Part shown: positions 11,716 through 23,932 of the stretch, in pieces | Layout: every line of letters starts with the position of its first letter | How positions within the stretch are numbered: position 1 is the stretch's first letter | Notes under the pieces: generated by a model | What the model saw: the letters and a program-made list of their open reading frames with translations, nothing else | Told to the model about the DNA's origin: nothing | The model's database searches: none | Position numbers and translations under genes: made by a program | Assembly: GCA_958510825.1 (NCBI GenBank) | Contig: OY294047.1 | Span: 50,823,365-50,887,364 of the forward strand | DNA: 64,000 nt | DNA from: Brachypterus glaber | Lineage: Eukaryota; Arthropoda; Insecta; Coleoptera; Kateretidae | Direction of reading: 5' to 3'

Positions 11716-12356
11716 TTAAGGGGTCTTTCTACCTTCAAATTTTAAAAATATTTGTCTTTAAACATTTTTTTTATATAGAAAGAAAAAAGATATTGTGAAT
11801 TTTTGTAGGTATGTTTATTTATATTCAAAAAATACATTTTTTTAAGATTTTTAAAGTGTCATTTTTTGGCCTTAATTTTTTTTCGAAAAAACATCAAGAA
11901 ACGTTGGTCGGCATGATTCCGGCCGTTTGCCGTTTGATTCAAATTTGAATGGACTAAAAAAAACGGGATATTATTCAGTATTAAAGCCCGAACTAGAAGC
12001 AACAGTTTTGGCCAAAAAATAACAAAATGGCGGACGTTTTTCAAAAATTTTTAAAAAAAAACGTCCGCCATTTTATTTTTTGGCCAAAAAATTTTCTTCT
12101 GTTTTGGGCTATAGCGACTTCAATATTCCGTTTTTTTTTTCAGTCGATCCAAACGGCCAGAATCATCGCGACCTCCGTTTGTTGATTTTTTTTTCAAAAA
12201 AGTTTTATGGCGAAAAATGGCCCTTTAAAAATCTAAAAAAATGTATTTTTTGAATATAAATAAACATACCTACAAACGTTAACAATATCTTATTTTATTT
12301 GTACATAAAAAAATGTTAAAAAAAAAATATTTAAAAAATTTAAATGTAGAAAGATA
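11716..12356. mobile_element. TTAA-ended palindromic element, copy 1
   Basis: Starts TTAAGGGGTCTTTCTACCTT. The arms fold on a conserved centre, AATGGCGGACGTTTTTC and AAACGTCCGCCATTTT, near 12050. Shared arm motifs are TATATAGAAAGAAAAAAGAT and GTAGGTATGTTTATTTATAT. The right end has decayed (GTAGAAAGATAC). Related copies lie at 13002, 16162 and 34024. Confidence 0.8.
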
Positions 12357-13001
12357 CAAATCTAGCCAAATTTTCGTTCATAAATTTAGTATTTTTTTAT
12401 AAAAATTACTGACATTTTTTAAATAACCGCTTTCCACATAATAAATTTGATTATTTTTACAAAGTATTATTTTAATTTTATGTTTTTTTTTTAACTTTTT
12501 TTTTATTTTCATTTTTTTTTGTTAATTTAATTTACACTTAACTTTTTTCAACATTTGTTTTGCTGTAAATCAAATATTGTAAACCAAAAAAATATAATTT
12601 AAAAGTAATAATTTTTTTACGGTAAAAAAAAGTTTTAAATATGATGTTAACCGGGTTCATTAGCCAATAATATTAAGACATTTCATTGGTATGTCCATAG
12701 GAAATCTCAATTTGGACATGCCTTGCATATTGTTTTTAATTTGGAGAAAGTAAACAAAAAGTGATAAGTTTTAGAATTTGAGACTTTGAGATAAGTATTT
12801 TTTTTTTAATATATCAATCTTGCAAAATTAAAAAAATACAGTCAAAACATTACTAAATCTGTCGAGATAAATTTCTTGGGTACTATTTTTAAAATTTATA
12901 AATATAAAAATTAATTTTGCAAGGTTTTTTTTTTATCAAAAATATATAGATTTACGGTGTGGTCCTAGAAAAATTTAAGCGTAAACTACATACATTTTTA
13001 T
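12357..13001. other. AT-rich spacer between two palindromic copies
   Basis: Nothing recognised. Confidence 0.4.
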
Positions 13002-13618
13002 TTAAGGGATCTTCCTACCTTAGAAATCATAAAAATTATCTTTGTTAAACATTTTTTCTATATAGAAAGAAAAAAGATATCATTGTGAAATTTTGTAGGT
13101 ATGTTTATTTATATTCAAAGAATACAAAAAAAAAAAGATTTTAGGTTTTTTGGCAAAAAATTTTATTGAAAAAATAAAAAAACGGTGGTCCATGGCGGCC
13201 GTTTGGATCGTCTGAAAATAAAAAACAAAACAGGATATTATATTCAGTATTAAAGTCGCTTAGCCCGAACTAGATTTTTTTGTCCAAAAAACAACGAAAT
13301 GGCGGACGTTTTTGTTCGAAAATTTTTGAAAAACGTTTGTTATTTTTTGGCCAAAATTCTTTTAGATTGGGCTGTTTTGTTTTTTATTTTCAGTCGATTA
13401 AAAAAGGCCGGAATCATGGCGACCACCGTTTGTTGATGTTTTTTTTTTAAATTATAGCCAGAAAATAACGATGACAAAAATCTAAAGATTTTTTTTTTGT
13501 ATTTTTTGAATATAAATACACATACCTACAAAATTTCTCAATAATATCTTCTTTCTATATAAAAAAATGTTTAAAAAAAGATTATTTTTATAATTTATAA
13601 GGAAGAAAGACCCATTAA
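13002..13618. mobile_element. TTAA-ended palindromic element, copy 2
   Basis: Ends TTAAGGGATCTTCCTACCTT and, inverted, GAAGAAAGACCCATTAA. The centre, ATGGCGGACGTTTTTG, is near 13310. It is more diverged than copy 4 but TTAA is retained at both ends. Confidence 0.8.
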
Positions 13619-14026
13619 AGATATTATTAGTTTCTTTGAAGATTTTATTTTAATCTTGATTGTTTTAATGGGAAACCGTGTATAATTTAGTACCGTTGGA
13701 TAGAGATATATCTAAAATAAATAGCCCAAAAAATAAAAAAGGGAACGATTTAAATTTTTCTATAAGCACACTGTTTATCATATGTGACTGTGGTATAGCT
13801 ACAAAATACTAACATTCTGTTTTTTTTTCTTTCTTTCTTGTTAACCCCGGTTGAATCGGCCTGTAGGCTTGGAGTGCTAACCCCCCAGTCACCCACGCCA
13901 CTGAAACAATAAACTAACGGAAAAATGCACACCGGACCATCTATAGAGGGTAGCGGTATGTTAACCAGCAACATCACTAACCTTTTTAAATGCAGAACAC
14001 CACTGACATCTTTCGCCGTTTGTTAT
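13619..14026. other. Spacer with a moderately GC-rich patch
   Basis: At 13840-13960 is a GC-richer stretch (TTAACCCCGGTTGAATCGGC onward). It opens short frames on both strands but shows no splice context or motif I can name. It may be a repeat fragment. Confidence 0.3.
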
Positions 14027-15394
14027 TATAGTCGAAGACCTGGTGACCATTTTTATTTAATTATTTGCTCCCAGCTGTATTTTATATGTCTTAAAGTACA
14101 TTCAAATTAATCTATTTTCAAATTTCTAGGCTAGCATCCGGTTCTTTGGGTGCTAGAAGCTCTAAAACTCCGGCAATGAGCTACCAAAAAAAAAAAATTA
14201 TTTTTAACTTGCCGAGTCATATACATTATATTTATTACAGTCAGATTAAGCTATTTTCATAGTTATACACAATAATTCTAGGGCCAAGGGGCAAGAACAG
14301 TCTTTAAAAAGTGCCTTTAGCATATGTGATACTTAATTTTTTTGAAGGAATGAGAATTTATGAAATGACATTTTGATTAAATGAAAATTCATTAGAATTT
14401 TTAGTGTTGACATTTGTCAAACATTTTAAAGCCTTTTTTACCCCTTGACCTACTAAATAATTGTGTAAAACTGTGAAAATAGACTAATCTAGATGTAATA
14501 AACGTAATGTGTTTGACTCGGTAAGTTAAAAATTCATTTCACCACCTTTTCGAAGCTTCTAGCATCCAAAGGAACCTGTTCCAGGACCTTGCGATTTGCA
14601 AATAGCTTAATTTGAATGTACTTTAAGACATACAGAGCGGTCCAAAAGTCACCTCCCCCCTCTTAACTTTTGAACCAGTTGAGATATCGACTTCAAATTT
14701 GGAACTTTTAAATAAGACAACTTAAACTATCTTTTAGCATATATTTAATACTTTCAGCTCTTAAAATGTGGACAGGGGGCATGGGTGCACATTTTTTTAA
14801 ATGGAAAGGGGGGTCGTGTAATACATCATTTTAAATCTTATAAAATTATCCATTTAACTCCATATTTTTAAATTAAAAAAAAAATGGGTTTAAAATGGGG
14901 TTGAAAATGGGTATTAATGTCAAAATTCCTCTAAAAACAAATAATCTTTTAAAAATGCCTAATTTCATCATAAAAAAATGTTAATTATACTTTTAAACTA
15001 ATTTTAGTTGACATAAATAAAAATTTATAAAAAAAAAACTTAAAAAATCGAATGTTTTAGCACAAAAAATTGAAAAATCAAAACCTTAAAAAACATTTTT
15101 AAAAAATTTAAAAATGTTAGTTTAAATAGAGAATTTTATAAGCTTTAAAATGATGTATCACACGACCCCCCTTTCCATTTAAAAAAATGTCCCCCCATGC
15201 CCCCTGCCCACATTTTAACAACTGAAAATATCAAATATATGCTAAAAGATAGTTTAAGTTGTCTTATTTAAGAGTTCTAAATTTGAAGTCGATATCTCAA
15301 CTCGTTCAAAAGGTGACTTTTGGACCGCACTGTATATAAAATACTGCTGGGAGCAAATAATGAAATAAAAATGTTTACCAGCTCTTAGACTATT
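14027..15394. mobile_element. Outer foldback element split by a younger insertion
   Basis: The outer arms are TATAGTCGAAGACCTGGTGA... and, inverted, ...TTTACCAGCTCTTAGACTAT. Both continue through ATTTGCTCCCAGC / GCTGGGAGCAAAT and GTCTTAAAGTACATTCAAATT / its complement, to GGGTGCTAGAAGC / GCTTCTAGCATCC. The right arm is interrupted by the 700-bp element at 14633-15332. A related arm pair (GGGTGCTAGAAGTCCC) occurs at 20424-21200. Confidence 0.75.
14633..15332. mobile_element. Tc1/mariner-type foldback element nested in the 14.0-kb element
   Basis: TA flanks (14631-14632, 15333-15334) bracket ends CAGAGCGGTCCAAAAGTCAC and, inverted, GTGACTTTTGGACCGCACTG. The arms extend for about 200 bp, including ACTATCTTTTAGCATATAT and the G/C-rich GGGGGCATGGGTGCAC. 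No transposase. Removing it and one TA restores the host palindrome. Confidence 0.82.
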
Positions 15395-16161
15395 AAGGTT
15401 TGCTTTTAAATTTAACGAATTTAGCTTTTTAACTCCCAGAGGTCCCTGGGAACTCTCACGAGGAAATTCTTGGGACCTCCCGTGAGGAATTCCTCATTTT
15501 GCATAAATGTCGCTGATGAAATGTTATACTATTTCTTTAAATTTAAATGCAAACTTGATCATAACTATAACATTATGTAGTAATATGTATTGTTTGTCTC
15601 ATTGCATTAAAATCAACACGTGAAAAAGTCTATCATATTCAAGAAAATTTCAGAATAATTTTCGTTTAAAAAAGTGATCTTTTTACAAAATGAATCTTTT
15701 AAGAATCTCTATTATTTAATTTTGTTTTATTATAAACTTTATTTATATTTTTATTTTATAATTTTATTTCCAATTAATTTTTTCACGTGTTACGTTAATA
15801 TTAATATTTTTTGTACACTAATTTTGGTGCATAATTTTTATGCAGTTTACACGTAGTGTAGTTATCTTACTAATATTATATTTAATTAATTTTACAAGAA
15901 AGCAAGTACAAACCAGTTTTTTCGTGCCAATTAAAAATTATTACGCAATAAAGAGGTTTTAGTATGACGCACCTAACATTTTTTTTAAACATTTTTTTTA
16001 AACATTTTTTTAGAGGTAAAAATTATTGATTTTTTGATATTAAATACTTCTGGGATATAATGGAAACCTTGTTATATTTCCGAATTAAACCATGGGCACT
16101 GGACTTATATTTATATAAATTTATTGTCTTAAAAGTAAGGAATAACACCCTGAAGTGTTAC
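15395..16161. other. AT-rich spacer with a small hairpin
   Basis: GAGGTCCCTGGGAACTCTCA and the inverted TTCTTGGGACCTC near 15439-15482 form an imperfect hairpin. No gene seen. The rest is A/T-rich. Confidence 0.4.
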
Positions 16162-16745
16162 TTAAGGGGTTTTTCTACCTTCAAATTATAAAAATAATCT
16201 TTTTTTTTTACATTTTTTTTTTATATAGAAAGAAAAAAGGTACTGTGAAATTTCGTAGGTACCTATGTTTATTTATATTCAAATAATAAAAAATAGACTT
16301 TTAAAGTGCCATTTATTGGCCATAATTTTTTTTTGAAAAAAACATCAAAAAGCGATGGTCGCCATGAAAAAAACAAAACGGGACATTATTCATTGAAGTC
16401 GCTATAACCCGAACTAGAAGAATTTTTTTTTGGCCAAAAAATAAGATGGCGGACGTTTTTCAAAAATTTTTAAAGTAAAACGTCTGCCATTTTGTTATTT
16501 TTTGGCCAATCAAATTTCTTCTTCAATACTGAATAATATCCCGTTTTTTTTTTAGTCGATCCAAACGGCCGGAATCATGGCGACCACCGATTTTTGATGT
16601 TTTTTTTTGTTTTATAGCAAAAAATGGCACTTTAAAGATCTAAAAAAAAATGTATTCTTTAGATATAAATAAACATACCTACAAAATTTCACTATGATAT
16701 CTTTTTCTTTCTATATAAAAAAAAGAAAGAAAACTTATTTTAATA
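16162..16745. mobile_element. TTAA-ended palindromic element, copy 3
   Basis: Starts TTAAGGGGTTTTTCTACCTT, with the centre AAGATGGCGGACGTTTTTC / AAACGTCTGCCATTTTG near 16470. The right end after CTTTCTATATAAAA is decayed. Confidence 0.75.
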
Positions 16746-17576
16746 TTTTTTTCCATATACCTTCACCCCATTATAAAAAATTGCATTTTTAGCAAAATAA
16801 GGTATTTTTGGCAGTTTATTGTGGAAAAAAATGTTAGTGTGTTCTATAAATATATGCTTTTTATTGCTCTTAAGTTAAAAATCTCAGTAGGCTAAAAACT
16901 AATTTCGAATTTTAAAAATATTCCCGTTAAAATATTATTTATATTGCATAAATGTTTTAGTTTTCATATTGTTAAGGTAAGTATTTAGTTACTTAAGAAT
17001 TATTTATGAAATTTGATTAAAATATTTATCGTTTTTCGGTAGGTCTAGTAATTGCTTATAATATTAATTTCTATAAAATGGAGGTGACAATATAAAAAAG
17101 AACCTGAACATATTTTACACTCTGCGCACAATCTAAGTTGATGTCATTTGTTTCTGGTTTTATGGTTGGCAGAACAAATAAAATTCCCTAGATTTTTGTT
17201 TGATTCTTGTTTGATTCTTCTGTTTTAAATACATTGTCAATTAATTAATGTTTGAAAAGAAAAAAATGGCAGAAAGAACAAGAAAATTTCTAAAAAAGGA
17301 AACTAAACCATAAATCTACATTTTTTTTTTGTTAAAACGAAGCAATATAAGTATAGTAAACCATGTGGCAGAATTTTTTCGGCAAGTTAAAATAATACTG
17401 GTCTATAATCTATATAAAAAATATAATTTAAGGTATCACCAGCTCAGGTAATGTAAAAGCTGCCTTGATTTTTTACTCGCATAGATCCTGTGCCGAGTTT
17501 ATTCTTGATAACTATTTAACTTTAACTGCGGCACTTTTTTTGCAGTGTAAGAGTTTTCTTCAAGAATCTCTAGCAA
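16746..17576. other. AT-rich intergenic DNA
   Basis: No supported gene or complete element. Confidence 0.4.
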
Positions 17577-18205
17577 AAAATATTGTATTTATTGAACTGA
17601 TTTCTTTTGGACATATTTATAAAATATATTAAGAATATAATATTTTTTTGTATTTTTAGTACATCTTGACCACTTCAGGGGGCGTCTTTCAAAAGACTTT
17701 TTAAACGGCTCCACAGTTTTTGGGCTTCCTGTAACACATAGAGTAAAAATTCCAACGGGATTCTATTCATAAGACTAAATACTAGTAACTAAAACTAAAA
17801 AATATTCTATTTTTAATATTTTTATCATTTTATAAACATTTTCGTGAAAAATGCAAAAAAACGCCATTTCATTTTTCAGAAAAATGTTTATAAAATGATA
17901 AAAATATTAAAAATAGAATATTTTTAGGTTTGGTTACTAGTATTTAGTCTTATGAATAGAATCCCGTTGGAATTTTAACCCTATGTGTTGCAGAAAGCCC
18001 AAAAACTGTGGATCCGTCTAAAAAGTGTATTTTGGAAGACGCCCTCTGAAGTGGTCAAGATCTACTAAAAATGCAAAAAAAATTATATTCTTAATATTTT
18101 ATAAATATTTCCAAAAGAAATCAGTTTAATAAATACAATATTCTTTTCACAAAAAAAAATTAAAAAGTTTATTTTTTCCAATTATGAAACGAAAAGTCTC
18201 CTTAA
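17577..18205. mobile_element. Foldback element, family shared with 33357-34020, copy 1
   Basis: Inverted arms share TTTCTTTTGGACATATTTAT, then TCTTGACCACTTCAGGGGGC, CACAGTTTTTGGGCTTCC and TAGTCTTATGAATAGAATCC. They converge on a short loop (GCAAAAAAACGCCATTTC) near 17860. No ORF. Confidence 0.8.
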
Positions 18206-19644
18206 ATTAATTCTGCTGTCCCAACTAGAAAATATGGCTTGGTTCTTTTTTGTATATCTTCTAAATTATATATGTTTTTAAATCGCGAATATTTTGTAAA
18301 AATGTTACAAATCAAATTATCATATTTTTAAGGGGGCTCTTTAAAAATTTGCACAATTATTTAGATAAGTATTAAAAAAGAGAAATCTATCTTTAAGAAT
18401 ACAAAATTTAAATATTTTTTGTATATAACTATTTTTTTTTGTATATAGTCAATATAAAAACGTACATAAGTTTTATGTATATTGAAAAATTTTTTAATTT
18501 TAATTGTATTTAAAATTCATTCAACAATGACAGTGCCAATTAATTTAAAAAATAAACAATTTTTTTCGTATTTGTATTCTTTTAGATTGCTTTGAGGAGG
18601 TTGTTTTTCAAAACCATGAGTTTTAACAGGGTATTAAAAAAAATCTTGTTGAAAATAGACCTGATTTTCTTAAACGTACATCCTATAATATTGTCTGCCA
18701 ATTCCGTTTTTTTTTTTACAATATCTTTAGATTAGTTTAAACTATATTTACACATATTGAAGTATGTTTTGGTTTTGACTAAATCCTCCTCAATGTTTTA
18801 GAAGAAACCACCTCAGACTGATCATTAACACGCACAATTTTAGCGAAAAAACCACAGATTGTACAGATTAAACTTATCTTGGGGTGCACTTGGGATTTTT
18901 TAGCTACTTTTATAATGGTCGTCCTTTACATTAATGGAAAATGCAAATCCGTCCAATTTTCATTATTTTTCTCGAAATCAGTCCAAAAAAAGAAAACCGG
19001 GTGTTTCAAGAACTATCAGTCTTTTACTTTTCCATAATCTTTTTAAGAAACGTAATATTTTTTTATTTGGCGTTTTATGACTTTATACTGAAAATTACAT
19101 GATAGATCTGACCGTTGGCACGATAACTCAAGGGCAGTTTGATCTAAATACTTTAAATTTGGAAAAGTGGTCCTTATTGAGACATCTAGTGTAGTAAAAC
19201 CTGAAAAAATCTTAATTTTCTAAAGAATCTCGTGGCGTTTTTAATTTGGCTTTAATAGATTAGACAATAAAAAATAAAGCAATATATAAAAAAAAATAAA
19301 TACTCTGTAGGATTTAAAGGGGAATATCACATGTTATTCTTCTAAGAATGTCCCTAGGAACTCTGGTAGGATTCCTCAGGCAAGTCCGTTGTGGATAACT
19401 CTGAGAGTTTTAAACGTAGTGCAATAGCAATACTTTTTTTAATAAATTTGGTGAGCCGAGTGCAATTTTTGAATTAAAAAAAATTAAGCTTTTGTTATAG
19501 AATTTTTGTAATTATTATAAAGATATAATTGCTGAGAGTACTTTAAAAAATATTAATTATAAGAAAATATATTATTTGTTGTACTTAGATTTTTTTGAGA
19601 AATATTTAGAGAGATCAACTGTAGTATATAAAAAGTTTTAACTA
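18206..19644. other. AT-rich intergenic DNA
   Basis: No supported feature. Some GC-richer islets (18590-18620, 18900-19010) have no coding signature. Confidence 0.4.
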
Positions 19645-20423
19645 GTAAGTAGTAGGGTTCCTGAATGACACTGACGTTTTAGTTCTAGATAGCTAATAAA
19701 CATTTTTATTCGCAACTGTATATGTAATACGTACATTACATGTATTAAAAAAGTTTGGGAAGTGCGTGATTTCTTGTACCCACTGTTTTCCACACCTATA
19801 CCTGACCTGTAATGAAAAATAGAGACTCGTAAAATAATTATGACTGGTCTGCAATTTAAATCATTAATTTCAGCTAGAGGGCGCTACCGATTAAAATATC
19901 ATTATTAATGCTTAAAGCAAGATGGCTGAACTGCTGTTGTCATGATAAACATATAATCTAATACATTTCGTTTAAAAACTTAAATGTATAGTTTTAGTCA
20001 ATGTGTTTTACTTTTGAGACTGAGAACGATAATAAATTTTATAAACGGTGCCTTTTGAGCTATCAATAAATGTTTTTTGTGGTTGTTTATTTGGGTTTTC
20101 TGTATGTGGAACTTCAGTTTTATATGATTGTGCTTTTCTTGTGAAATGCAGGAAAAATATTTGTGGTAAATATGAAAAGAACTAAAAAACTAAGTATTAT
20201 AGTATTATTTTCTTTATTTCAATTCAAATATCTAGGTTACAAAAAAAAAATAGTACTTTATTTTTAAATAAAAACAGTTGCGAATAAAATAGTATACAGG
20301 TCTCCCGGAAAAAGGTACTTTTCCTCTACCTATAAATGGTCTCGGAAAAGTACTATTTTCCGAGTACCTGTAATCTACTATTAACAAGTTATTTTTTCCC
20401 ATTAATTTTACATAAAAGAACAT

Positions 20424-21200
20424 TCAAATTTAGCTATTTCCAAATGTTCAGGTTCTGGATCAGGTTCTTTTGGGTGCTAGAAGTCCCAAAAAGGTGGTAG
20501 GTTATCCTAAAAACCTATTTTTGACTTACTGAGTGATATACATTAAATTCAGATTAAGCTATTTTCTGTTACACAAAGAATTCTCGTGCCAATGGGTAAA
20601 AACAGCCTTTAAAAATGCCTTTTACATAAACTGATTGAAAAAAGTTAAGGATATTGTTAAGAATGGTGATTTCTCTGGGAAAAAAACAGTCTGGGAAAAA
20701 ACAGTCTAATCATTTCTAAAAAACAAATAAATTTAATCTATTCAAAAATAATTATATTCGGGATTTAACAACATGTTTTCCTTAATGTAAAAAGAGAAAA
20801 TATTTTGAAAACTGAAAATTAATAGGGAGTAATTCTACCTCTGTAGCTTCAACTCGCCGAGACATACCTAAAATTAACTGATCTTGGTCCAAGACATCCC
20901 ATCAATCCGGAAGAACTTGCTAGTTTCCTTAAGTCGTGAGAATGTAGTTGACGATCAGTTACTGCTCTACCAAGCATGTCCCAGATATGTTCAATATAGT
21001 TAAAGAAGATAGTGAGACAGCGGCGGGTCATTTTTTGTTTTTTCGATTATTTTTTCCCAGAGAAACTAAAATATTCTTAACTTTTTTCGATTAGTTTATT
21101 TCATATCTAATTTTGTGGTTAAATGAGAATTTTGGGACTTCTAGCACCCAAAGGAACCGTATCCAGGACCTGGAGATTTGAAAATAGCCTAATAATGACA
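20424..21200. mobile_element. Foldback element related to the 14.0-kb outer element, copy 2
   Basis: Inverted arms AAATTTAGCTATTTCCAAAT...TCTTTTGGGTGCTAGAAGTC and GACTTCTAGCACCCAAAGGA...GATTTGAAAATAGCC. Its middle is displaced by the Tc1-like element at 20629-21096. Confidence 0.65.
20629..21096 (-). mobile_element. Tc1/mariner-like relic, second copy
   Basis: TA flanks (20627-20628, 21097-21098) bracket ends AACTGATTGAAAAAAGTTAA and, inverted, TTAACTTTTTTCGATTAGTT. A minus-strand frame (21031-20849) reads MTRRCLTIFFNYIEHIWDML, the same transposase remnant as at 4447-4675 and starting at the same point. Shared breakpoints argue that this is an amplified deletion derivative rather than two independent losses. 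Confidence 0.82.
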
Positions 21201-21298
21201 TATGTCAAATTAAGTAGGCAGAAAATTACTTGTTAAAAATTTTTATTAGCTCTCATTATCTATTTCTGAAAATTTCATTCAGGAACCCCAGTAAGTAG

Positions 21299-22710
21299 CA
21301 TATGACAGAAACAGTTATAACGATTCTTAACAAAATTAATTAATTAATTAATAAATTAATATTTAATTAATAAAATTATGCAATAAAATTTATTTGATAG
21401 TTGAACATTAGTTTTTGTTTTAAAAAATCGTTTATCGTTGCTTTATAAAGTATCCCACAAATGATAAGTGAATATACCTCATTTAGGGATGATAAAGCCT
21501 TTATTCGTTTCCTATTTAGAATGCGTTTTAAATAGGTTATGGTCCCAGTGAAAAAAATTAAGTTTATTTCAATATATTTTTATAGTTTAACATTTTTGGG
21601 ATACTTTTATGAAAAAATATGCTTGTATTTTAAAACAGTTAAAATGTATAAAGGTGTAAATTTACTAAGTTCATATTTTATGCCTTTGTAAATATGACTT
21701 TAAAAATATAAGAATATTTTTTTAAATGTTTTCGTTGACAGTAATTTTTATCGTGAAGCTTTTTTTGTGAATTAAAAGGCATTAATTACAGAGGTAGCTT
21801 ACATTAATTTACCTATAAAAATAACAAAATCAGCATTTTCAATTTTTGACAGTAATTTTAAACTCTTTTTTTTATAGAAAAAAGCTCTTGAATTGTGGAT
21901 TTTTTTAAACGAATTATAAGATTTGTCGTTATTTGGCCTGATTATAGTCACGTTAAAAAAAACTACGTGTGTCAAACGTATTTTTACATAGCTCGAGTAA
22001 AAAAATTATTTTTTACTTGTTCAATGTGAATTTAAAATTAAAAAAAAAATCGAAAATTACTGATAAAGTTGTAAAATGCGGATGATTATAGATTAATGAT
22101 TTTTAGTCAAGACTACTACTAATTTAAATTGATTTCAAGAATAACTTGACTATTACCACTAGCATACCTTATTATTTTTTGGTTTTTGTTGTAATTCTAC
22201 GAGTTGCGTAAGAATCTACACAATCATAATACATATACTGCCATTTTATGAAAAGCCTGTTTACATAGTGTGACTGTCACAGTCAGACTGTGACGTATAA
22301 TTTTTTGCACTATTCATAAATAGTGGTCTTGACTAAATTTTAGTAAAAGTCGAACTAAAATACACATATTAATGTAGTTTTATTTGTGTCATATTAATAA
22401 TATTTAATGTTATTAATTGTACTTTTTATTAAGTATGCCAATAATTTAATTAATAAAAAACACAAAGTCATCTTTTTTGGGTATACACATTGAGATTATG
22501 GTATGTATTATTCGCAAATAAATATATCTAACTAAGTGTTAATCTTGTTTTTTCTTTAATCTCCTAATCCCAAGATTTATTCTTAATCCATAATTATTTA
22601 AATAATTGAATTTTTGATGCTGCAATAATGCCTAATAATTTTTTAATACATTAATGCATATTTTCTTGTGCAACGACTGGCCTAATTTTTCTAATTGAAG
22701 ATAATAGTTA
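21299..22710. other. AT-rich intergenic DNA
   Basis: No gene seen. A short hairpin GTGACTGTCACAGTCAGACT near 22269 and a TTAATTAATTAATTAAT run near 21336 are the only structures noted. Confidence 0.4.
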
Positions 22711-23000
22711 TTATGGTACTGACGCCTCGCAGGTTAATTTTCTCATGGGCAATATCGGTTTACCCATGAGTGCCATACAAGGTTTTATCCAATAAATAGC
22801 TTAGGAATTCATATTTTTATTAAAACTTAATGACATTTACAAGAAAATAATTTGACAAGTAACAGTTGAGTGGGTGAAATAAATAATTATCCACTCAATA
22901 AAGTAAAAGCCACGCGGGGGTTATTATTGAGTTTATCTATTTAAAATAAAGCTGGTAATTGTCTTATTATCTGTATGTATTGGATAAAACATTTGTTTAT
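22711..23000 (+). mobile_element. MITE with a hairpin head, copy 1 (head partly deleted)
   Basis: Shares GGGCAATATCGGTTTACCCA, TGAGTGCC, TTTTATCCAATAAATAGCTT, AGGAATTCATATTTTTATTA and CACTCAATAAAGTAAAAG with copies at 32711-33003 (same strand) and 61440-61770 (opposite). Ends in TATTGGATAAAAC, the inverse of the internal TTTTATCCAATA. Confidence 0.8.
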
Positions 23001-23550
23001 GTTTGCCTGGATAGATAAGTATATACAAGGTAAGTAAATTTTCACATTTCTTATCTAACACTAGTAGACTCTTAAAAGAAGTTTGTAAACGACCTCACCA
23101 AAAATGGCTATTTTAAAGCCGCTACTTTAAATATTTTATGCGAAAATACAACTTTATAATTTGATTCAAATTGGAACTTAAAAGCTTTATTTTTAAGTGT
23201 CCTTTTTTTTGTTTTATCTTGAAAAACAATTGTGACAAATGGACATACAATCAATTATTATAAATAAATGTCACATTTTTTAAGATCAATCGTAAATTTA
23301 AAGAATATTTAGCGTTATTTAAGGGTTTTATTAAGGACAGAAGTAGAAAATAAAGGACTGTCCTTTAAAATAAAGGACGGCTGGCTAGCCCAATCAGTGA
23401 TCAGTAATCACGTCACAGGACACTATGACATCGATCTTTGTAATTGAGTAGGCCTATAGGTTTTTAGAGCCAATGCATTGCAATATCATTAATTTTCTTT
23501 CATTAAGTGTAATATAGTAAGGTTTTTATCGATGCGGTTGACCTCTCAAC
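23001..23550. other. AT-rich intergenic DNA
   Basis: No supported feature apart from AAAATAAAGGACTGTCC / TTAAAATAAAGGACGGC, a short direct repeat near 23346-23390. Confidence 0.4.
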
Positions 23551-23871
23551 TTAACATTTTCAGTGCCGGCCATATTTCCGGTGTGCACATCGGAGCCCGG
23601 GTACGTAAACCGTATTTTTGGTCGTGATGGTCCTGGAACGTTTGACGCCATAGTAACACCGTAAAACACGGAACCCTAAAATCAAGGCTACCCGGAAACG
23701 TATTAGGATGTATCTAAGCGGTCGGAGCGACCGCAGCATCTACCACCTACGACCGACGCACAACTAAACTGTTTTAGTTAGGCATACTGGTGGCACACGC
23801 CGTGTGAAATCGGCCCCTGGCTAAAACTGCAGATGACACACGGTGTGTGCCATAGGCACTGAACGTGTTAA
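23551..23871. mobile_element. piggyBac-like (TTAA) GC-rich MITE
   Basis: TTAA at both ends (23551-23554, 23868-23871) encloses inverted termini, TTAACATTTTCAGTGCC and its partner GGCACTGAACGTGTTAA. A TTAA target duplication is diagnostic of piggyBac-type insertion. The body is unusually GC-rich, with GGTCGGAGCGACCGC and imperfect repeats ACACGCCGTGTG / ACACACGGTGTGTG. No ORF. It lies about 530 bp upstream of the HADH start. Confidence 0.8.
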
Positions 23872-23932
23872 ACGTCGTAAGGCAGGATGCGTGCAAGTGA
23901 GAGGCACACTACCGCATCCAAATTAATTGGCG

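Larger units (their letters stand above)
19653..21290. mobile_element. hAT/P-type (8-bp duplication) non-autonomous element, host of a nest
   Basis: The perfect direct repeat GTAAGTAG (19645-19652 and 21291-21298) flanks termini TAGGGTTCCTGAATG and, inverted, CATTCAGGAACCCCA. An 8-bp duplication fits hAT or P elements. No transposase frame is seen. A foldback element (20424-21200) lies inside, and a Tc1-like relic (20629-21096) lies inside that. Confidence 0.75.

Noticed and set aside
13750..13977. 75-aa minus-strand frame with STPSLQADSTG
   Set aside because: No domain or splice context; similar strings seem familiar from insect repeats, but I cannot verify this here.
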